64,000 nt of DNA from Myxococcales bacterium (GCA_016793465.1 JAEUJW010000075.1:124001-188000), one strand, 5' to 3'. Positions 17,717 to 25,643 are shown, counted from the first letter of the stretch. Notes: a model not told the origin generated them from the sequence alone. Numbers and translations are program-made.

Positions 17717-18331
17717 ATGCCGATCCGACCGCCCGGGTTCCCCGACTGGGAGACGCTCTACGACGAGCTGCCCGCGAGCACCATGCCGTGGTTCCACGCC
17801 GCCCTCGACCCCGACCTCGAGGCCGCCCTGCAGGAGCGCGGCGTCACCGGCGGCCGCGCGCTCGACCTCGGCACCGGACCCGGCACCCAGGCCGTCGAGC
17901 TCGCCGCCCGCGGCTTCCACGTCACCGCCACCGACATCTCGCGCGCCGCCGTCGCCGGCGCGCGCGAGCTGGCCGCCGCGCGCGGCGTCGCCGTCGAGTT
18001 CCTCGTCGACGACGTGCTCGCCTCGCGCCTCACCGGCCGCTTCGACCTCGTGGTCGACCGCGGCTGCTTCCACGTCATGGACCCCGCCGACCGCCCCGCC
18101 TACGTCGCCACCGTCGCCGCCCTGCTCCCGCCCGGCGGCCTGCTCCTGCTGAAGACCTTCAGCAAGCTGCAGCCCGAGGGCCCCGGCCCGCACCGCTTCT
18201 CGATCGTCGAGCTGTGCGAGGTGTTCGCCGGCGCGTTCGACCTGTGCAGCGCCCACGAGACGATCTATCACGGCCAGCTGGCGACCCCGCCGCGCGCGCT
18301 GTTCAGCGTGTTCGAGCGCCGCGAGCCCTGA
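17717..18331 (+). CDS. Class I SAM-dependent methyltransferase
   Basis: A 204-aa methyltransferase with the seven-strand Rossmann-like SAM fold. Motif I is LDLGTGPGTQAVELA (about residues 49-63), the post-I acidic residue is in TATDIS, and FDLVVDRGCFHVM and LLPPGGLLLLKTF form motifs IV-VI. It resembles the thiopurine-methyltransferase / methyltransferase-domain-25 groups, and the N-terminal FPDWETLYDELPASTMPW is typical of TPMT-like proteins. Substrate unknown. ATG 17717 was chosen because the in-frame extension overlaps the lipoprotein gene. Its stop directly abuts the stop of the convergent LysR gene. Confidence 0.9.
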   Translation: MPIRPPGFPDWETLYDELPASTMPWFHAALDPDLEAALQERGVTGGRALDLGTGPGTQAVELAARGFHVTATDISRAAVAGARELAAARGVAVEFLVDDVLASRLTGRFDLVVDRGCFHVMDPADRPAYVATVAALLPPGGLLLLKTFSKLQPEGPGPHRFSIVELCEVFAGAFDLCSAHETIYHGQLATPPRALFSVFERREP

Positions 18332-19261
18332 TCACACCGCCGCGCCGACCTCGAGGATCTGCCGGCGCAGCCACTGGTGCGCCGGGTCGAGGTGGCGGCG
18401 CTCGTGCCAGTACAGCTGCATGGTGAAGCGCGGCAGCGCCAGCGGCGGCTCGTGCAGCGCCAGCGGCAGGCGCCCGGCGAACGCGCGGGCCAGCCGCTCG
18501 GCCAGCGTGATGATCAGGTCCGACCCGGCGATCGCGTCCGGCGCCACCAGGAAGTGCTGGATCATCAGCGCCACCCGGCGCGTCAGCCCGCGCTCGGCCA
18601 GCGCGTCGTCGACGACCCCGCCCGGCGTCCCGCGCGGGGCGATGAACGCGTGCGGCAGCGCCACGAAGGTCGCCAGGTCCAGCTTCTTGCCGATCCGCGG
18701 GTGCCCGCGCCGGGCCACGCACACGTAGCGCTCGCGGAACAGCCGGCGCCCGCGCAGCGCCGGCTGCCTGCCCCCGCGCAGCGGGTCGCTGCGGGCCACG
18801 CTGCTGTCCGGCGCGACCGTGAAGTCGATCTCGTCGAGCCGATCGATCGCGGAGTCGCGGACCACCAGGTCGACGTGCGGCGCCGCGGCCGACAGCCGGG
18901 CCAGCAGCGGCGGCAGCAGCACGAACTGGGCGTAGTCCGCCATGCCGAGGGTGAACCGGCGGCGCGCCGTCGCCGGGTCGAACGCCGCCGGCGGCGCGAG
19001 CACGGACCGCAGCGACGCCAGCGCCTCGGCCAGCCGCGGCGCCAGCGCGGCCGCCCGCGTCGTCGGCACCAGCAGCTGGCCGTCGCGCACCAGCAGCGGG
19101 TCGCCGAGCAGCCGGCGCAGGCGGGCCAGCGCGTGGCTGGTCGCCGACTGCGAGAGCCCGAGCCGCGCCGCCGCGCGCGTCACGTGGCGCTCGCCGAGCA
19201 GCGCCTCGAGCGTGACCAGCAGGTTCAGATCCATCGCCGCGAGGTTCGGCTCGTCATGCAT
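18332..19261 (-). CDS. LysR-family transcriptional regulator
   Basis: A 309-aa LysR-type regulator. The N-terminal winged helix-turn-helix is clear (DLNLLVTLEALLGERHVTRAAARLGLS... with SQSATSHALARLRRLLGDPLLVR as the recognition region), followed by a periplasmic-binding-protein-like effector domain (about 95-300). It is divergent from an NmrA-type oxidoreductase gene with about 80 bp between starts, the classic arrangement in which a LysR protein controls its neighbour and itself. The start at 19261 was chosen over upstream ATGs at 19270 and 19273 because the extension adds nothing conserved. The inducer is unknown. Confidence 0.93.
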   Translation of the reverse strand: MHDEPNLAAMDLNLLVTLEALLGERHVTRAAARLGLSQSATSHALARLRRLLGDPLLVRDGQLLVPTTRAAALAPRLAEALASLRSVLAPPAAFDPATARRRFTLGMADYAQFVLLPPLLARLSAAAPHVDLVVRDSAIDRLDEIDFTVAPDSSVARSDPLRGGRQPALRGRRLFRERYVCVARRGHPRIGKKLDLATFVALPHAFIAPRGTPGGVVDDALAERGLTRRVALMIQHFLVAPDAIAGSDLIITLAERLARAFAGRLPLALHEPPLALPRFTMQLYWHERRHLDPAHQWLRRQILEVGAAV

Positions 19262-19341
19262 GGCGTGCATCATAGCCGTGTACAGCCTGCACTGGGCGCA
19301 TGACCCGGGCGGGCTTAGCCTCGTCCCCGGAGACAACGAAC
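19262..19341. promoter_or_regulatory. Divergent LysR / reductase promoter region
   Basis: The 80-bp spacer contains an imperfect dyad tgcatggcgtgca (19257-19269, overlapping the LysR start) and further TGCA/GCAT elements to 19301, compatible with LysR T-N11-A type sites. A good ribosome-binding site (ggaga) precedes the reductase ATG at 19342. The operator assignment is inference. Confidence 0.5.
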
Positions 19342-20208
19342 ATGTACGTCATCAGCGGAGTCACGGGTCATACGGGCAAGGTCGCGGCGGATACGCTGCT
19401 CGCGCGCGGCGAGGCCGTGCGGGTCGTCGTGCGCGACGCGGCCAGGGGCGCCGAGTTCGCGGCCAGGGGCGCCGAGGTCGCGGTCGCCGACCTCGCCGAC
19501 GCCGACGCGCTCGCGCGGGCCTTCGCCGGGGCGCGCGGCGCCTACGTGCTGCTGCCGCCGAACCTCGCCGTGCCCGACCTGTTCGCCTGGCAGGCCGGCC
19601 TGCTCGCCGCCATCAAGTCCGCGGCCGCGGCCGCCGCCCTGCCCCACCTGGTGTTCCTGTCGTCGATCGGCGCCAGCCAGGCCGCCGGCACCGGGCCGAT
19701 CGTCGGGGTCCACCGCGGCGAGCAGGCCCTGCTCGGCCTCACCGGCACGCGCGCGACCTTCCTGCGCGCCGGCTACTTCCACGAGAACATCGCCGGCTCG
19801 CTCGGCACCCTCGCCGAGGGCCGCCTGATCAGCTTCTTCCCCGCCGACTTCCCCCTGCAGTCGACCGCCACCCGCGACATCGGCGAGCTCGCGGCCGCCC
19901 TGCTGCTCGCGGGCCCGGGCGAGCACGGCGCGGTGGTCGAGCTCGGCTCGCCCGTCACCTCCGCCGCCACCGCCGACGCGATCGGCCGCGTCACCGGCCG
20001 TCGCCCCGAGCTCGTGGTGCTGCCCGCGAGCCAGCAGGCCGAGATCCTGCGCAGCCTCGGCGCGCCCGCCCCGGTCGCGGCCCTCTACCAGGAGATGACC
20101 CTCGGCCTGCTCGACGGCCGCATCGCCTGGGAGCCCGGCCGCCGCCACGTCGACGCCCGCACGCCGATCGACGCGGTCCTGCGCGACCTGCTCGCGCCCG
20201 CCGCGTGA
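19342..20208 (+). CDS. NmrA-family NAD(P)-binding oxidoreductase
   Basis: A 288-aa protein of the atypical short-chain dehydrogenase / NmrA group. The N-terminal glycine motif ISGVTGHTGKVAA is the dinucleotide-binding site (GxxGxxG), followed by an Arg in VRVVVRDAARG that would favour NADPH. The middle holds HLVFLSSIGASQ, and the C-terminal half resembles YtfG / QorB quinone-reductase-like and NmrA-like proteins. The chosen ATG has a ggaga Shine-Dalgarno at proper spacing; the longer frame from 19300 would overlap the promoter region. It is divergently paired with the LysR gene, which probably controls it. Likely role: redox sensing or reduction of quinone-type substrates. Confidence 0.9.
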   Translation: MYVISGVTGHTGKVAADTLLARGEAVRVVVRDAARGAEFAARGAEVAVADLADADALARAFAGARGAYVLLPPNLAVPDLFAWQAGLLAAIKSAAAAAALPHLVFLSSIGASQAAGTGPIVGVHRGEQALLGLTGTRATFLRAGYFHENIAGSLGTLAEGRLISFFPADFPLQSTATRDIGELAAALLLAGPGEHGAVVELGSPVTSAATADAIGRVTGRRPELVVLPASQQAEILRSLGAPAPVAALYQEMTLGLLDGRIAWEPGRRHVDARTPIDAVLRDLLAPAA

Positions 20209-20286
20209 TCGCGGCCCCGCCGGGGCGCCCGCGCCGGTGGTCGCGCGGACGTCCGGCGCGTCGCTTTGTGTATCCTCGCCGCCCGC

Positions 20287-21273
20287 ATGCTCGCCGCCTC
20301 TCTGTGGCTCGGCCTGGCGCTCGGCGCCCCCGGCGAGCAGCTCGACCTGCGCTGGAGCGCCCCCGACGAGTGCCCCGCGTCGAGCTTCCACGCCGCGCTC
20401 GCCCGCTACCGCGACCCCGCCGCCCCGCACGCCCCCATGCGCGTGCAGGCCGACGTGCGCCGCGATCGCCGCGAGTGGACCCTCGACCTCGCCGTCGACG
20501 GCGGCACCCGCCGCCTCACCGCCGACCGCTGCGAGGTCGTCGTCGACGCCGCCGCCTTCGTCGTCGCCCAGGCCATGGGCGCCGCACCGATCCCCCCGCC
20601 CCCCGAGCCCGCCCCCGAACCACCGCGACCCGAACCACCGCCCGAACCCGCGACCCCCGAACCACCGCCCGAACCCGCGACCCGCGAACCACTGCTCACC
20701 CCCGACCTCGTCGAACCGCTCGCCGCGCCCGCGCCGCCCCGCGTCCGCCCGCGCCCGTGGGCCGCGCTGCGCCTGCGCGGCGGCCTCAGCGGCGCGGCCC
20801 TGCCCGGCGTCGCCGCGGCCCTCGGCCTCGTCGCCGGCCTCGCCGGCGAGCGCTGGCGGGCCGAGCTCACCGCCCTCGGCCGCCTGCCCCACCGCACCCC
20901 GACCGCGGACCCCGCCGTGTCCGCGCGCCTCGCCATGTGGGCGATCGGCGCGCGCGGCTGCGGCGTCCCGCGCGCGCGCCGGCTCGACTTCCCGCTGTGC
21001 GCAGGCCTCGAGCTCGGCCAGGAGCGCGGCCGCAGCGTGGGCCTCACGCCCGACGGCAGCGCCGCCCGCGTGTGGGCCGCCGCCGTCGCGAGCGCGTCCC
21101 TGGCCCACGCCCCGCGCCCGTGGCTGGCGCTGGTCCTCGAGGTCGAGCTGGCCGTGCCGCTGGTCCGCCGCGACTGGCTGATCTCCGGCCTCGCGCCCGT
21201 GCACCACACCGGCCCCGTCGACCTCCGCGGCTTCGCCGGCCTCGAATTCCGCCCGGGCGCGCGGGCGCCGTGA
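20287..21273 (+). CDS. Hypothetical exported protein with Pro/Glu-rich linker, upstream of ECF sigma factor
   Basis: A 328-aa protein of unknown family. A signal peptide (MLAASLWLGLALGAPG) is followed by a compact N-terminal domain with two Cys (DECPASSF, ADRCEVVVDAAAF), a strongly Pro/Glu-rich linker near residues 100-140 (repeats of PEPPPEPAT) and a C-terminal domain rich in alternating hydrophobic residues that could be an outer-membrane beta structure. It lies 30 bp before an ECF sigma factor gene in the same direction, and similar gene trios occur in myxobacteria, so it may be a component or target of that sigma system. ATG 20287 was chosen to place the signal peptide at the N-terminus. 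Confidence 0.75.
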   Translation: MLAASLWLGLALGAPGEQLDLRWSAPDECPASSFHAALARYRDPAAPHAPMRVQADVRRDRREWTLDLAVDGGTRRLTADRCEVVVDAAAFVVAQAMGAAPIPPPPEPAPEPPRPEPPPEPATPEPPPEPATREPLLTPDLVEPLAAPAPPRVRPRPWAALRLRGGLSGAALPGVAAALGLVAGLAGERWRAELTALGRLPHRTPTADPAVSARLAMWAIGARGCGVPRARRLDFPLCAGLELGQERGRSVGLTPDGSAARVWAAAVASASLAHAPRPWLALVLEVELAVPLVRRDWLISGLAPVHHTGPVDLRGFAGLEFRPGARAP

Positions 21274-21303
21274 CGGATCCGCCTGTCCGCGGGAAACCAC
21301 GAC

Positions 21304-21873
21304 GTGCCGCCCGCCCGCGAGCCCTCCGTCGCCCCGGTCGACCCCGGCGACGACCCGCGCGCCCGCCTCGCCGAGCTCTACGACGACCACGCCGACTTCG
21401 TCGTCCGCGTCGCCCGCCAGCTCGGCGCCCCCGCGTCCGAGCTCGAGGACATCGTGCACGACGTCTTCCTCGTCGTGCACCGCCGCCACGCCGACTACGA
21501 CCCCGCCCGCGGCTCGCAGCGCGCCTGGCTCTACGGCATCTGCCGCAACGTCGTCCACCACAGCCTGCGCGGCCGCACCCGCGCCGAGCTGCGCCTGCAG
21601 CGGCTGCCCGAGCCCGCCCCGCGCCCCGGCCCCGACGAGCACGTGGCCCAGCCCCAGGCCCAGGCGGTCGTCCAGCGCTTCCTCGACGGCCTCGACGAGG
21701 GCCGCCGCCTGGTGTTCGCGCTGATCGACATCGAGGGCATGCCCGCCCCCGAGGTCGCCGCCATGCTCGAGCTCAACCTCAACACCGTGTACTCGCGGCT
21801 ACGCCTGGCCCGTAGACAATTCGAAGCCCACCTCGCCCGCCTCCACCGCGAGATCGGAGCGCCCCATGGATGA
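21304..21873 (+). CDS. ECF-type RNA polymerase sigma factor
   Basis: A 189-aa sigma-70 family protein of the extracytoplasmic-function group. Region 2 includes AELYDDHADFVVRVARQLG and the core-binding / -10 recognition segment EDIVHDVFLVVHRR with SQRAWLYGICRNVV. Region 4 is the C-terminal helix-turn-helix (GRRLVFALIDIEGMPAPEVAAMLELN...TVYSRLRLARRQF). Region 3 is absent, as usual for ECF factors. The start appears to be GTG at 21304; no in-frame ATG exists near it. The anti-sigma gene begins inside its last codons with an 8-bp overlap, giving coupled translation. Confidence 0.94.
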   Translation: MPPAREPSVAPVDPGDDPRARLAELYDDHADFVVRVARQLGAPASELEDIVHDVFLVVHRRHADYDPARGSQRAWLYGICRNVVHHSLRGRTRAELRLQRLPEPAPRPGPDEHVAQPQAQAVVQRFLDGLDEGRRLVFALIDIEGMPAPEVAAMLELNLNTVYSRLRLARRQFEAHLARLHREIGAPHG

Positions 21874-22531
21874 CCTCAGCCCGGCCGCCCGCGCCGCCCT
21901 CCGCAGCTACCACGCGGACGCCGCCCTCGACCCCGACGCCCGCGCCCGCGTGTGGCGGCGCATCGACGACGAGCTCGCCGCCGACGTCACGCCCCTCCGC
22001 CCGCCGCGCCGCCGCCTCGCCGCCGTCGGCGTGATCACCGGCCTCGCCGCCGCGCTCCTGTTCGCCGTGTGCGACGTCCGCGGCCTCCTCACCAGCGCCC
22101 GCCGCGACGACGCCGACGCCGCCGTCTACGGCGCCGCCCCCACGCGGCCGCTGCCCGCACACTCGCGACCCGCGCCCGCGTCCCCGCCGCGCGAGCGAGG
22201 CCCCGCCCCGCCGCCCTCGTCCACGCCGACCCCTCCGACCCAGCGCCCCGCCGCCCCGCCGAACACCCTCGCCGCCGAGGTCGCCAGCCTGCGCGCCGCT
22301 CGCTCGGCCCTCGACGCCGGCGACCCCGCCGAGGCCCTCCGCGCCCTCGAGCGCCACGCCCGCGAGTTCGCCTCCGGCCAGATGCTCGAGGACCGCCTGC
22401 GCCTGCGCATCGAGGCCCTGTGCGCCCTCGGCCGCGCCGCCGAGGCCCGCCGCGAGGCCGACGCCTTCCTCGAAGAGCACCCGCGCTCGACCCACGCCGC
22501 CCGCGTCGCCGCCCTCTGCCGCGACCCATGA
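21866..22531 (+). CDS. Putative membrane anti-sigma factor with TPR-like C-terminus
   Basis: A 221-aa protein encoded in an 8-bp overlap with the sigma factor gene. An N-terminal cytoplasmic part (about 1-50, including RVWRRIDDELAAD) would bind the sigma factor, one membrane helix follows (LAAVGVITGLAAALLFAV, about 51-70), then a Pro/Ser/Thr-rich linker and a helical C-terminal domain with TPR-like pairs (DAGDPAEALRALERHAREF, AEARREADAFLEEHPRST). The zinc-binding HxxxCxxC of ZAS anti-sigmas is missing, so release would be triggered by something other than a redox switch of that type. Role assigned mainly from gene order. Confidence 0.8.
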   Translation: MDDLSPAARAALRSYHADAALDPDARARVWRRIDDELAADVTPLRPPRRRLAAVGVITGLAAALLFAVCDVRGLLTSARRDDADAAVYGAAPTRPLPAHSRPAPASPPRERGPAPPPSSTPTPPTQRPAAPPNTLAAEVASLRAARSALDAGDPAEALRALERHAREFASGQMLEDRLRLRIEALCALGRAAEARREADAFLEEHPRSTHAARVAALCRDP

Positions 22532-22590
22532 CGCGCCGATCCTCCGCGACTTCGCGTGACGGATCCCGGGGCCCGCGGGCAACCACCGTC

Positions 22591-23265
22591 ATGCCGCGCT
22601 CATACCTTATCCACCTCCTCCCGCTCACCCTGCTCGCCCTCGCCTGCGAGGGCAAGGACGGCGTGCTCACCGACATCAACCTGCAGTCCACCAGTGGCGC
22701 CTCCGCGACCACGGGCGAGTCGTCCGCGACCACGGGCGACGCCCCCACGACCGCGACCACCGGCGAGCCCGCCGCCTGCGCCGACGAACCCGCCTTCCAG
22801 GCCAGCCTCGACGCCTGGCAGGCCGCCCTCGCCGCCGGCGGCCCCGACTACTGGTACAGCGTGCTGCGCTACACCGGCGGCTTCAACGACCTGCCGCACT
22901 GCGACTACCGCACCTACGTCGCCGTGTCCGCCGGCGCCGTCGTCGAGCGCCGCTTCGAGGTCTACCAGGAGGTCGGCGACGAGGGCTGCGCCCCCACGTG
23001 GATCGAGACCGGCGCCGACGTCGGCAGCCACGAGCACCCGCTGGCCGGCGCCGCCGTCACGTTCGACGCCCTCTACGCCGCCTGCTGCGACGAGGTGTTC
23101 CACATCGAGCCCGCCGAGGAGTACACGGCCCACTTCACCGCCGACGAAGCCGACCTGATGGCGACCTGCTACAGCCTCGCCATGGGCTGCGGCGAGGGCT
23201 GCGACGACGGCCCCTACGACCACTCGCTGTTCGTCGAGCAGATCGCCTTCGGCGCCCTGCCCTGA
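22591..23265 (+). CDS. Hypothetical lipoprotein with Thr/Gly linker
   Basis: A 224-aa predicted lipoprotein: signal peptide ending LLALAC with lipidated Cys19, then a linker of S/T-T-G-E/D repeats, and a globular domain with paired cysteines (HCDYRTY, EGCAPTW, AACCDE, MGCGEGCDD). The WYSVLRYTGGF... segment with GAVVERRFEVYQ is reminiscent of DUF6174, which I could not verify. ATG 22591 is preceded by an intergenic gap after the anti-sigma gene. Surface-exposed, function unknown; the linker type recurs in several other lipoproteins of this window. Confidence 0.82.
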   Translation: MPRSYLIHLLPLTLLALACEGKDGVLTDINLQSTSGASATTGESSATTGDAPTTATTGEPAACADEPAFQASLDAWQAALAAGGPDYWYSVLRYTGGFNDLPHCDYRTYVAVSAGAVVERRFEVYQEVGDEGCAPTWIETGADVGSHEHPLAGAAVTFDALYAACCDEVFHIEPAEEYTAHFTADEADLMATCYSLAMGCGEGCDDGPYDHSLFVEQIAFGALP

Positions 23266-23357
23266 GCCCGCGCCTCGGTTCGAACCGCCGCCGTTCGAAT
23301 CGCCCCCGCCGCGCGAGACCTACCCGAACCCGCCTCGCGCGGGTACAGTCGCGCGCC

Positions 23358-23999
23358 ATGACCGACGAGCTCGTCTTCTACACCAACCCGATGTCACGCG
23401 GCCGCATCGTCCGATGGATGCTGGAGGAGGTCGGTCAGCCCTACCGCACCGAGATCCTCGAGTACGCCGCCATGAAGTCGCCCGAGTACCGCGCGGTCAA
23501 CCCGATGGGCAAGGTCCCGGCCGTCCGCCACGGCGACGTCGTCGTCACCGAGGCCGCCGCCATCTGCGCCTACCTCGCCGACGCCTTCCCCGCCGCCGGC
23601 CTCGCCCCCGCCCCCACCGACCGCCTGCGCGGCACCTACTACCGCTGGATGTTCTTCGCCGCCGGCCCCGTCGAGGCCGCCGTCACCGACAAGTCGCTCG
23701 GCTTCGTCCCCCCCGCCGAGCGCCGCGGCTCGGTCGGCTACGGCACCTTCGAGGCCGTCGTCGACGCCCTCGAGTCGGCCGTCTCCGGCCGCCGGTACAT
23801 CGTCGGCGACAGCTTCACCGCCGCCGACCTCTACGTCGGCTCGCACATCGGCTGGGGCATGCAGTTCGGCACCATCGAGCGCCGCCCCGCGTTCGAGGCC
23901 TACGTCGGCGGCATCATGAGCCGCCCCGCCGCCGTCCGCGCCCGCGAGATCGACGACACGCTGCTCGCCGAGGCCAAGGCCAAGCAGCCCGCGACCTGA
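23358..23999 (+). CDS. Glutathione S-transferase family protein
   Basis: A 213-aa GST-fold protein. The N-terminal thioredoxin-like domain (about 1-80) has FYTNPMSRGRIVRWMLEEVG, with Ser/Arg in the activation position, the cis-Pro motif MGKVPAVRHG and the glutathione-binding VTEAAAICAYLAD. The all-helical C-terminal domain (about 90-205) contains the N-capping-box region GDSFTAADLYVGSHI. It probably conjugates or reduces electrophiles with glutathione; several myxobacterial paralogues of this type exist. ATG 23358 was chosen because the upstream frame overlaps the lipoprotein gene. It is followed by a hairpin and a convergent superoxide dismutase gene. Confidence 0.93.
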   Translation: MTDELVFYTNPMSRGRIVRWMLEEVGQPYRTEILEYAAMKSPEYRAVNPMGKVPAVRHGDVVVTEAAAICAYLADAFPAAGLAPAPTDRLRGTYYRWMFFAAGPVEAAVTDKSLGFVPPAERRGSVGYGTFEAVVDALESAVSGRRYIVGDSFTAADLYVGSHIGWGMQFGTIERRPAFEAYVGGIMSRPAAVRAREIDDTLLAEAKAKQPAT

Positions 24000-24006
24000 G
24001 CGCTCA

Positions 24007-24031
24007 GCCGGTCGCTCGGCCACCGACCGGC
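24007..24031. terminator. GC-rich hairpin between convergent GST and SOD genes
   Basis: Inverted repeat gccggtcg (24007-24014) and cgaccggc (24024-24031) with a 9-base loop sits just after the GST stop. There is no T-tract, so it is terminator-like rather than a proven intrinsic terminator. The remaining bases to 24233 hold no credible gene. Confidence 0.5.
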
Positions 24032-24233
24032 GGATCGACGAGCACCCGCTGCAGCGTCGTCCCCGGACCGGTCCCCGGGTCCGCCGACGGCGGACCCGTG
24101 CGCGCGACCACGCCGGTCATGATGAGCCACGCCGCGCGTCGGTCGGACATGCACGGGAGCGTCGCCCCGCACGCCGCGATGGTGGCCCTTCGCCCGGCGA
24201 CTCTCGCGGCCGCGGCGACCCGCGTCGCACGCT

Positions 24234-24779
24234 TCAGGCGCCCGGCAGGACCGGCTTCGCCGCCTCGCCCTCGGTGTGGATGACCGCGCAGGCGACCCGA
24301 TCGCCCGAGTCACCCGCCGGCTGGCTGGCGAGGTCGTCCTTCTTCTCGTGAACGATCAACGAGCGCCCGACGATCCCCTTGTCGCCGCTGCCCACCTCGA
24401 ACTGCTCGAGCACCAGCGACACCCTGGCCCGCCCCGCGGCGTCGGCCTCGATGTTCCCGAGGTCGCCGGCGTGGACCGCGGCCCCCGGCGCGCCGTGCTG
24501 CGCGTGTCCGGGGTTGAAGTGGTCGCCCGCCGACTTGCCGTCGGGCGCCGAGCAGTCGCCCCACTGGTGGATGTGAAACCCGTGCGGCCCCGGGGTGAGC
24601 CCCGAGATCTCGCCGTCGAGGCGGACCTTGCCGCCCGCGTCGCTGAACGTCACCTTGCCCGTCACCGCGTGACCGCCGAGCCCCTGCAGGTCCGCGACGA
24701 CCTGCTCGCCGTCGCCGCCCTTGCAGGCGAGCAGCGCCGTCGTCGCGGCCAGGAGAACCGTCTGTGCGTACTTCGTCAT
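24234..24779 (-). CDS. sodC: Superoxide dismutase [Cu-Zn], lipoprotein form
   Basis: A 181-aa Cu/Zn superoxide dismutase that disproportionates superoxide in the cell envelope. A signal peptide with lipobox LLAC (Cys19) precedes the catalytic domain. Visible family motifs are GFHIHQWGDC (two Cu-ligand His and the first disulfide Cys), GDHFNPGHAQHG (zinc-binding loop), GDLGNIEAD, LIVHEKKDD (Cu/Zn ligand region) and the C-terminal AGDSGDRVACAVI with the second disulfide Cys and the active-site Arg (usually G-N-A-G-x-R; here GDSGDR). The start at 24779 gives the signal peptide. The gene is convergent with the GST gene and lies just downstream (in its own reading direction) of the tRNA array. Confidence 0.95.
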   Translation of the reverse strand: MTKYAQTVLLAATTALLACKGGDGEQVVADLQGLGGHAVTGKVTFSDAGGKVRLDGEISGLTPGPHGFHIHQWGDCSAPDGKSAGDHFNPGHAQHGAPGAAVHAGDLGNIEADAAGRARVSLVLEQFEVGSGDKGIVGRSLIVHEKKDDLASQPAGDSGDRVACAVIHTEGEAAKPVLPGA

Positions 24780-24915
24780 GCCCCTACCATGACGCGGATG
24801 GGCCCCGCGACGCGCGCGCGAGCCCGCTGAATGTGCGCCCGCATGCGCGCGCGCTGCATCGACGCCGCGGCCGCCGGCAGGGCCTGCAGGCGGCGCGCGA
24901 CGTCTCGACAAGGAG

Positions 24916-24987
24916 TCCCGCGGGAGGGATTCGAACCCCCACGCATCGGGGTTCAGCCGAATGCTCTGCCAGTTGAGCTACCGCGGG
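24916..24987 (-). tRNA. tRNA-Phe(GAA)-like, atypical copy
   Basis: The 72-nt cloverleaf can be folded by hand: acceptor CCCGCGG/CCGCGGG, D arm GCTC...GAGC, anticodon loop CTGAACC with anticodon GAA, T arm GGGGG-TTCGAAT-CCCTC, discriminator A, no encoded CCA. Two defects set it apart from the second copy at 25334: position 37 is C instead of a purine, and the first anticodon-stem pair is T-T. It may be a decaying or specialised tRNA-Phe. Confidence 0.75.
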
Positions 24988-25002
24988 ATGGGCGTACCGG
25001 AC

Positions 25003-25026
25003 GCCGGCCCGTCGTGACGGGCCGGC
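25003..25026. repeat. Perfect hairpin in the Phe-Met spacer, copy 1
   Basis: gccggcccgtc and gacgggccggc form an 11-bp perfect stem around a GT loop. The same element recurs at 25421-25444 in the duplicated spacer. Its place just upstream of tRNA-Phe in the transcript suggests a processing or termination element. Confidence 0.8.
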
Positions 25027-25113
25027 CCGGTAAACCGCCCGCGCGTGCGGACGAGGACATGGATGTGCAGCAGCATGACGATCTCCAGGGGTGACGAAGA
25101 GCCGGAAAGAAAA

Positions 25114-25187
25114 TAGCGGAGGCTGGATTTGAACCCGCGATCTCTGGATTATGAGCCCAGTGTGTTGCCTGGCTACACTACCCCGCT
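25114..25187 (-). tRNA. tRNA-Met(CAT), elongator-like
   Basis: A 74-nt cloverleaf: acceptor AGCGGGG/CTCCGCT, D arm GTGT...ACAC, anticodon loop CTCATAA with CAT, T loop TTCAAAT, discriminator A, no CCA. The T stem has one G-A mismatch. The AGCGGGGTAGTGTAGCC start is unlike the commonest bacterial tRNA-Met and resembles archaeal or mobile-element types. A tRNA-Ile2 (lysidine-modified CAT) identity cannot be excluded. Confidence 0.82.
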
Positions 25188-25219
25188 AAAACGCGACGAT
25201 TGAGTCCTGCTGAACGAAG

Positions 25220-25292
25220 TCGGCCCGGGAGGAATCGAACCTCCGATCCCTCGTGTATCAGACGAGTGCTCTACCAACTGAGCCACGGGCCG
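25220..25292 (-). tRNA. tRNA-Ile(GAT)
   Basis: A 73-nt canonical cloverleaf: acceptor CGGCCCG/CGGGCCG, D arm GCTC...GAGC, anticodon arm CTCGT-CTGATAC-ACGAG with anticodon GAT, T arm GGAGG-TTCGATT-CCTCC, discriminator A. CCA is not encoded. It separates the two Phe-Met units. The flank just upstream (25293-25312) is an AT-only-like tract (taaataattaatt) striking in this GC-rich DNA. Confidence 0.93.
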
Positions 25293-25333
25293 AGTAAATA
25301 ATTAATTAAGCGTCGAATTGTCGTGGCAGGAAG

Positions 25334-25405
25334 TCCCGCGGGAGGGTCTCGAACCCCCACGCACCGGGTTTCAGCCGATCGCTCTGCCAGTTGAGCTACC
25401 GCGGG
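25334..25405 (-). tRNA. tRNA-Phe(GAA)
   Basis: A 72-nt cloverleaf with the same acceptor and D arm as the 24916 copy, but with a good anticodon stem (ATCGG/CCGGT), loop CTGAAAC, anticodon GAA and purine A37. T arm GGGGG-TTCGAGA-CCCTC, discriminator A, no CCA. This is the regular copy of the duplicated pair. Confidence 0.92.
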
Positions 25406-25420
25406 ATGGGCTCACCGGGC

Positions 25421-25444
25421 GCCGGCCCGTCGTGACGGGCCGGC
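25421..25444. repeat. Perfect hairpin in the Phe-Met spacer, copy 2
   Basis: Same 11-bp stem (gccggcccgtc / gacgggccggc) and GT loop as at 25003-25026. The surrounding 90 bp are also nearly identical, marking a segmental duplication of the tRNA-Phe, spacer and tRNA-Met. Confidence 0.8.
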
Positions 25445-25542
25445 CCGGTAAACCGCCCGCGCGGGCGGACGAGGACAGGGATGTGGAGCAGCATGACGAG
25501 CCTCCAGGACGGGCGAAGCGATGAAGCGGACGAGAAGGGAGA

Positions 25543-25616
25543 TTGCGGGAGCTGGATTTGAACCAGCGCTCTCTGAGACATGAGCCCAGCGTGTTATCTG
25601 GCTACACTACCCCGCG
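25543..25616 (-). tRNA. tRNA-Met(CAT), initiator-like acceptor
   Basis: A 74-nt cloverleaf: 5' end CGCGGGG and 3' end TCCCGCA plus discriminator A, which leaves position 1 C opposite A72, the unpaired end typical of bacterial initiator tRNA. Anticodon loop CTCATGT with CAT; anticodon stem CTGGG/CTCAG has a G-T pair, so the three G-C pairs usual in initiators are not complete. No CCA. It is the duplicate partner of the 25114 tRNA-Met. Confidence 0.8.
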
Positions 25617-25643
25617 ACAGACCGATGACGGTGGACGACGATA

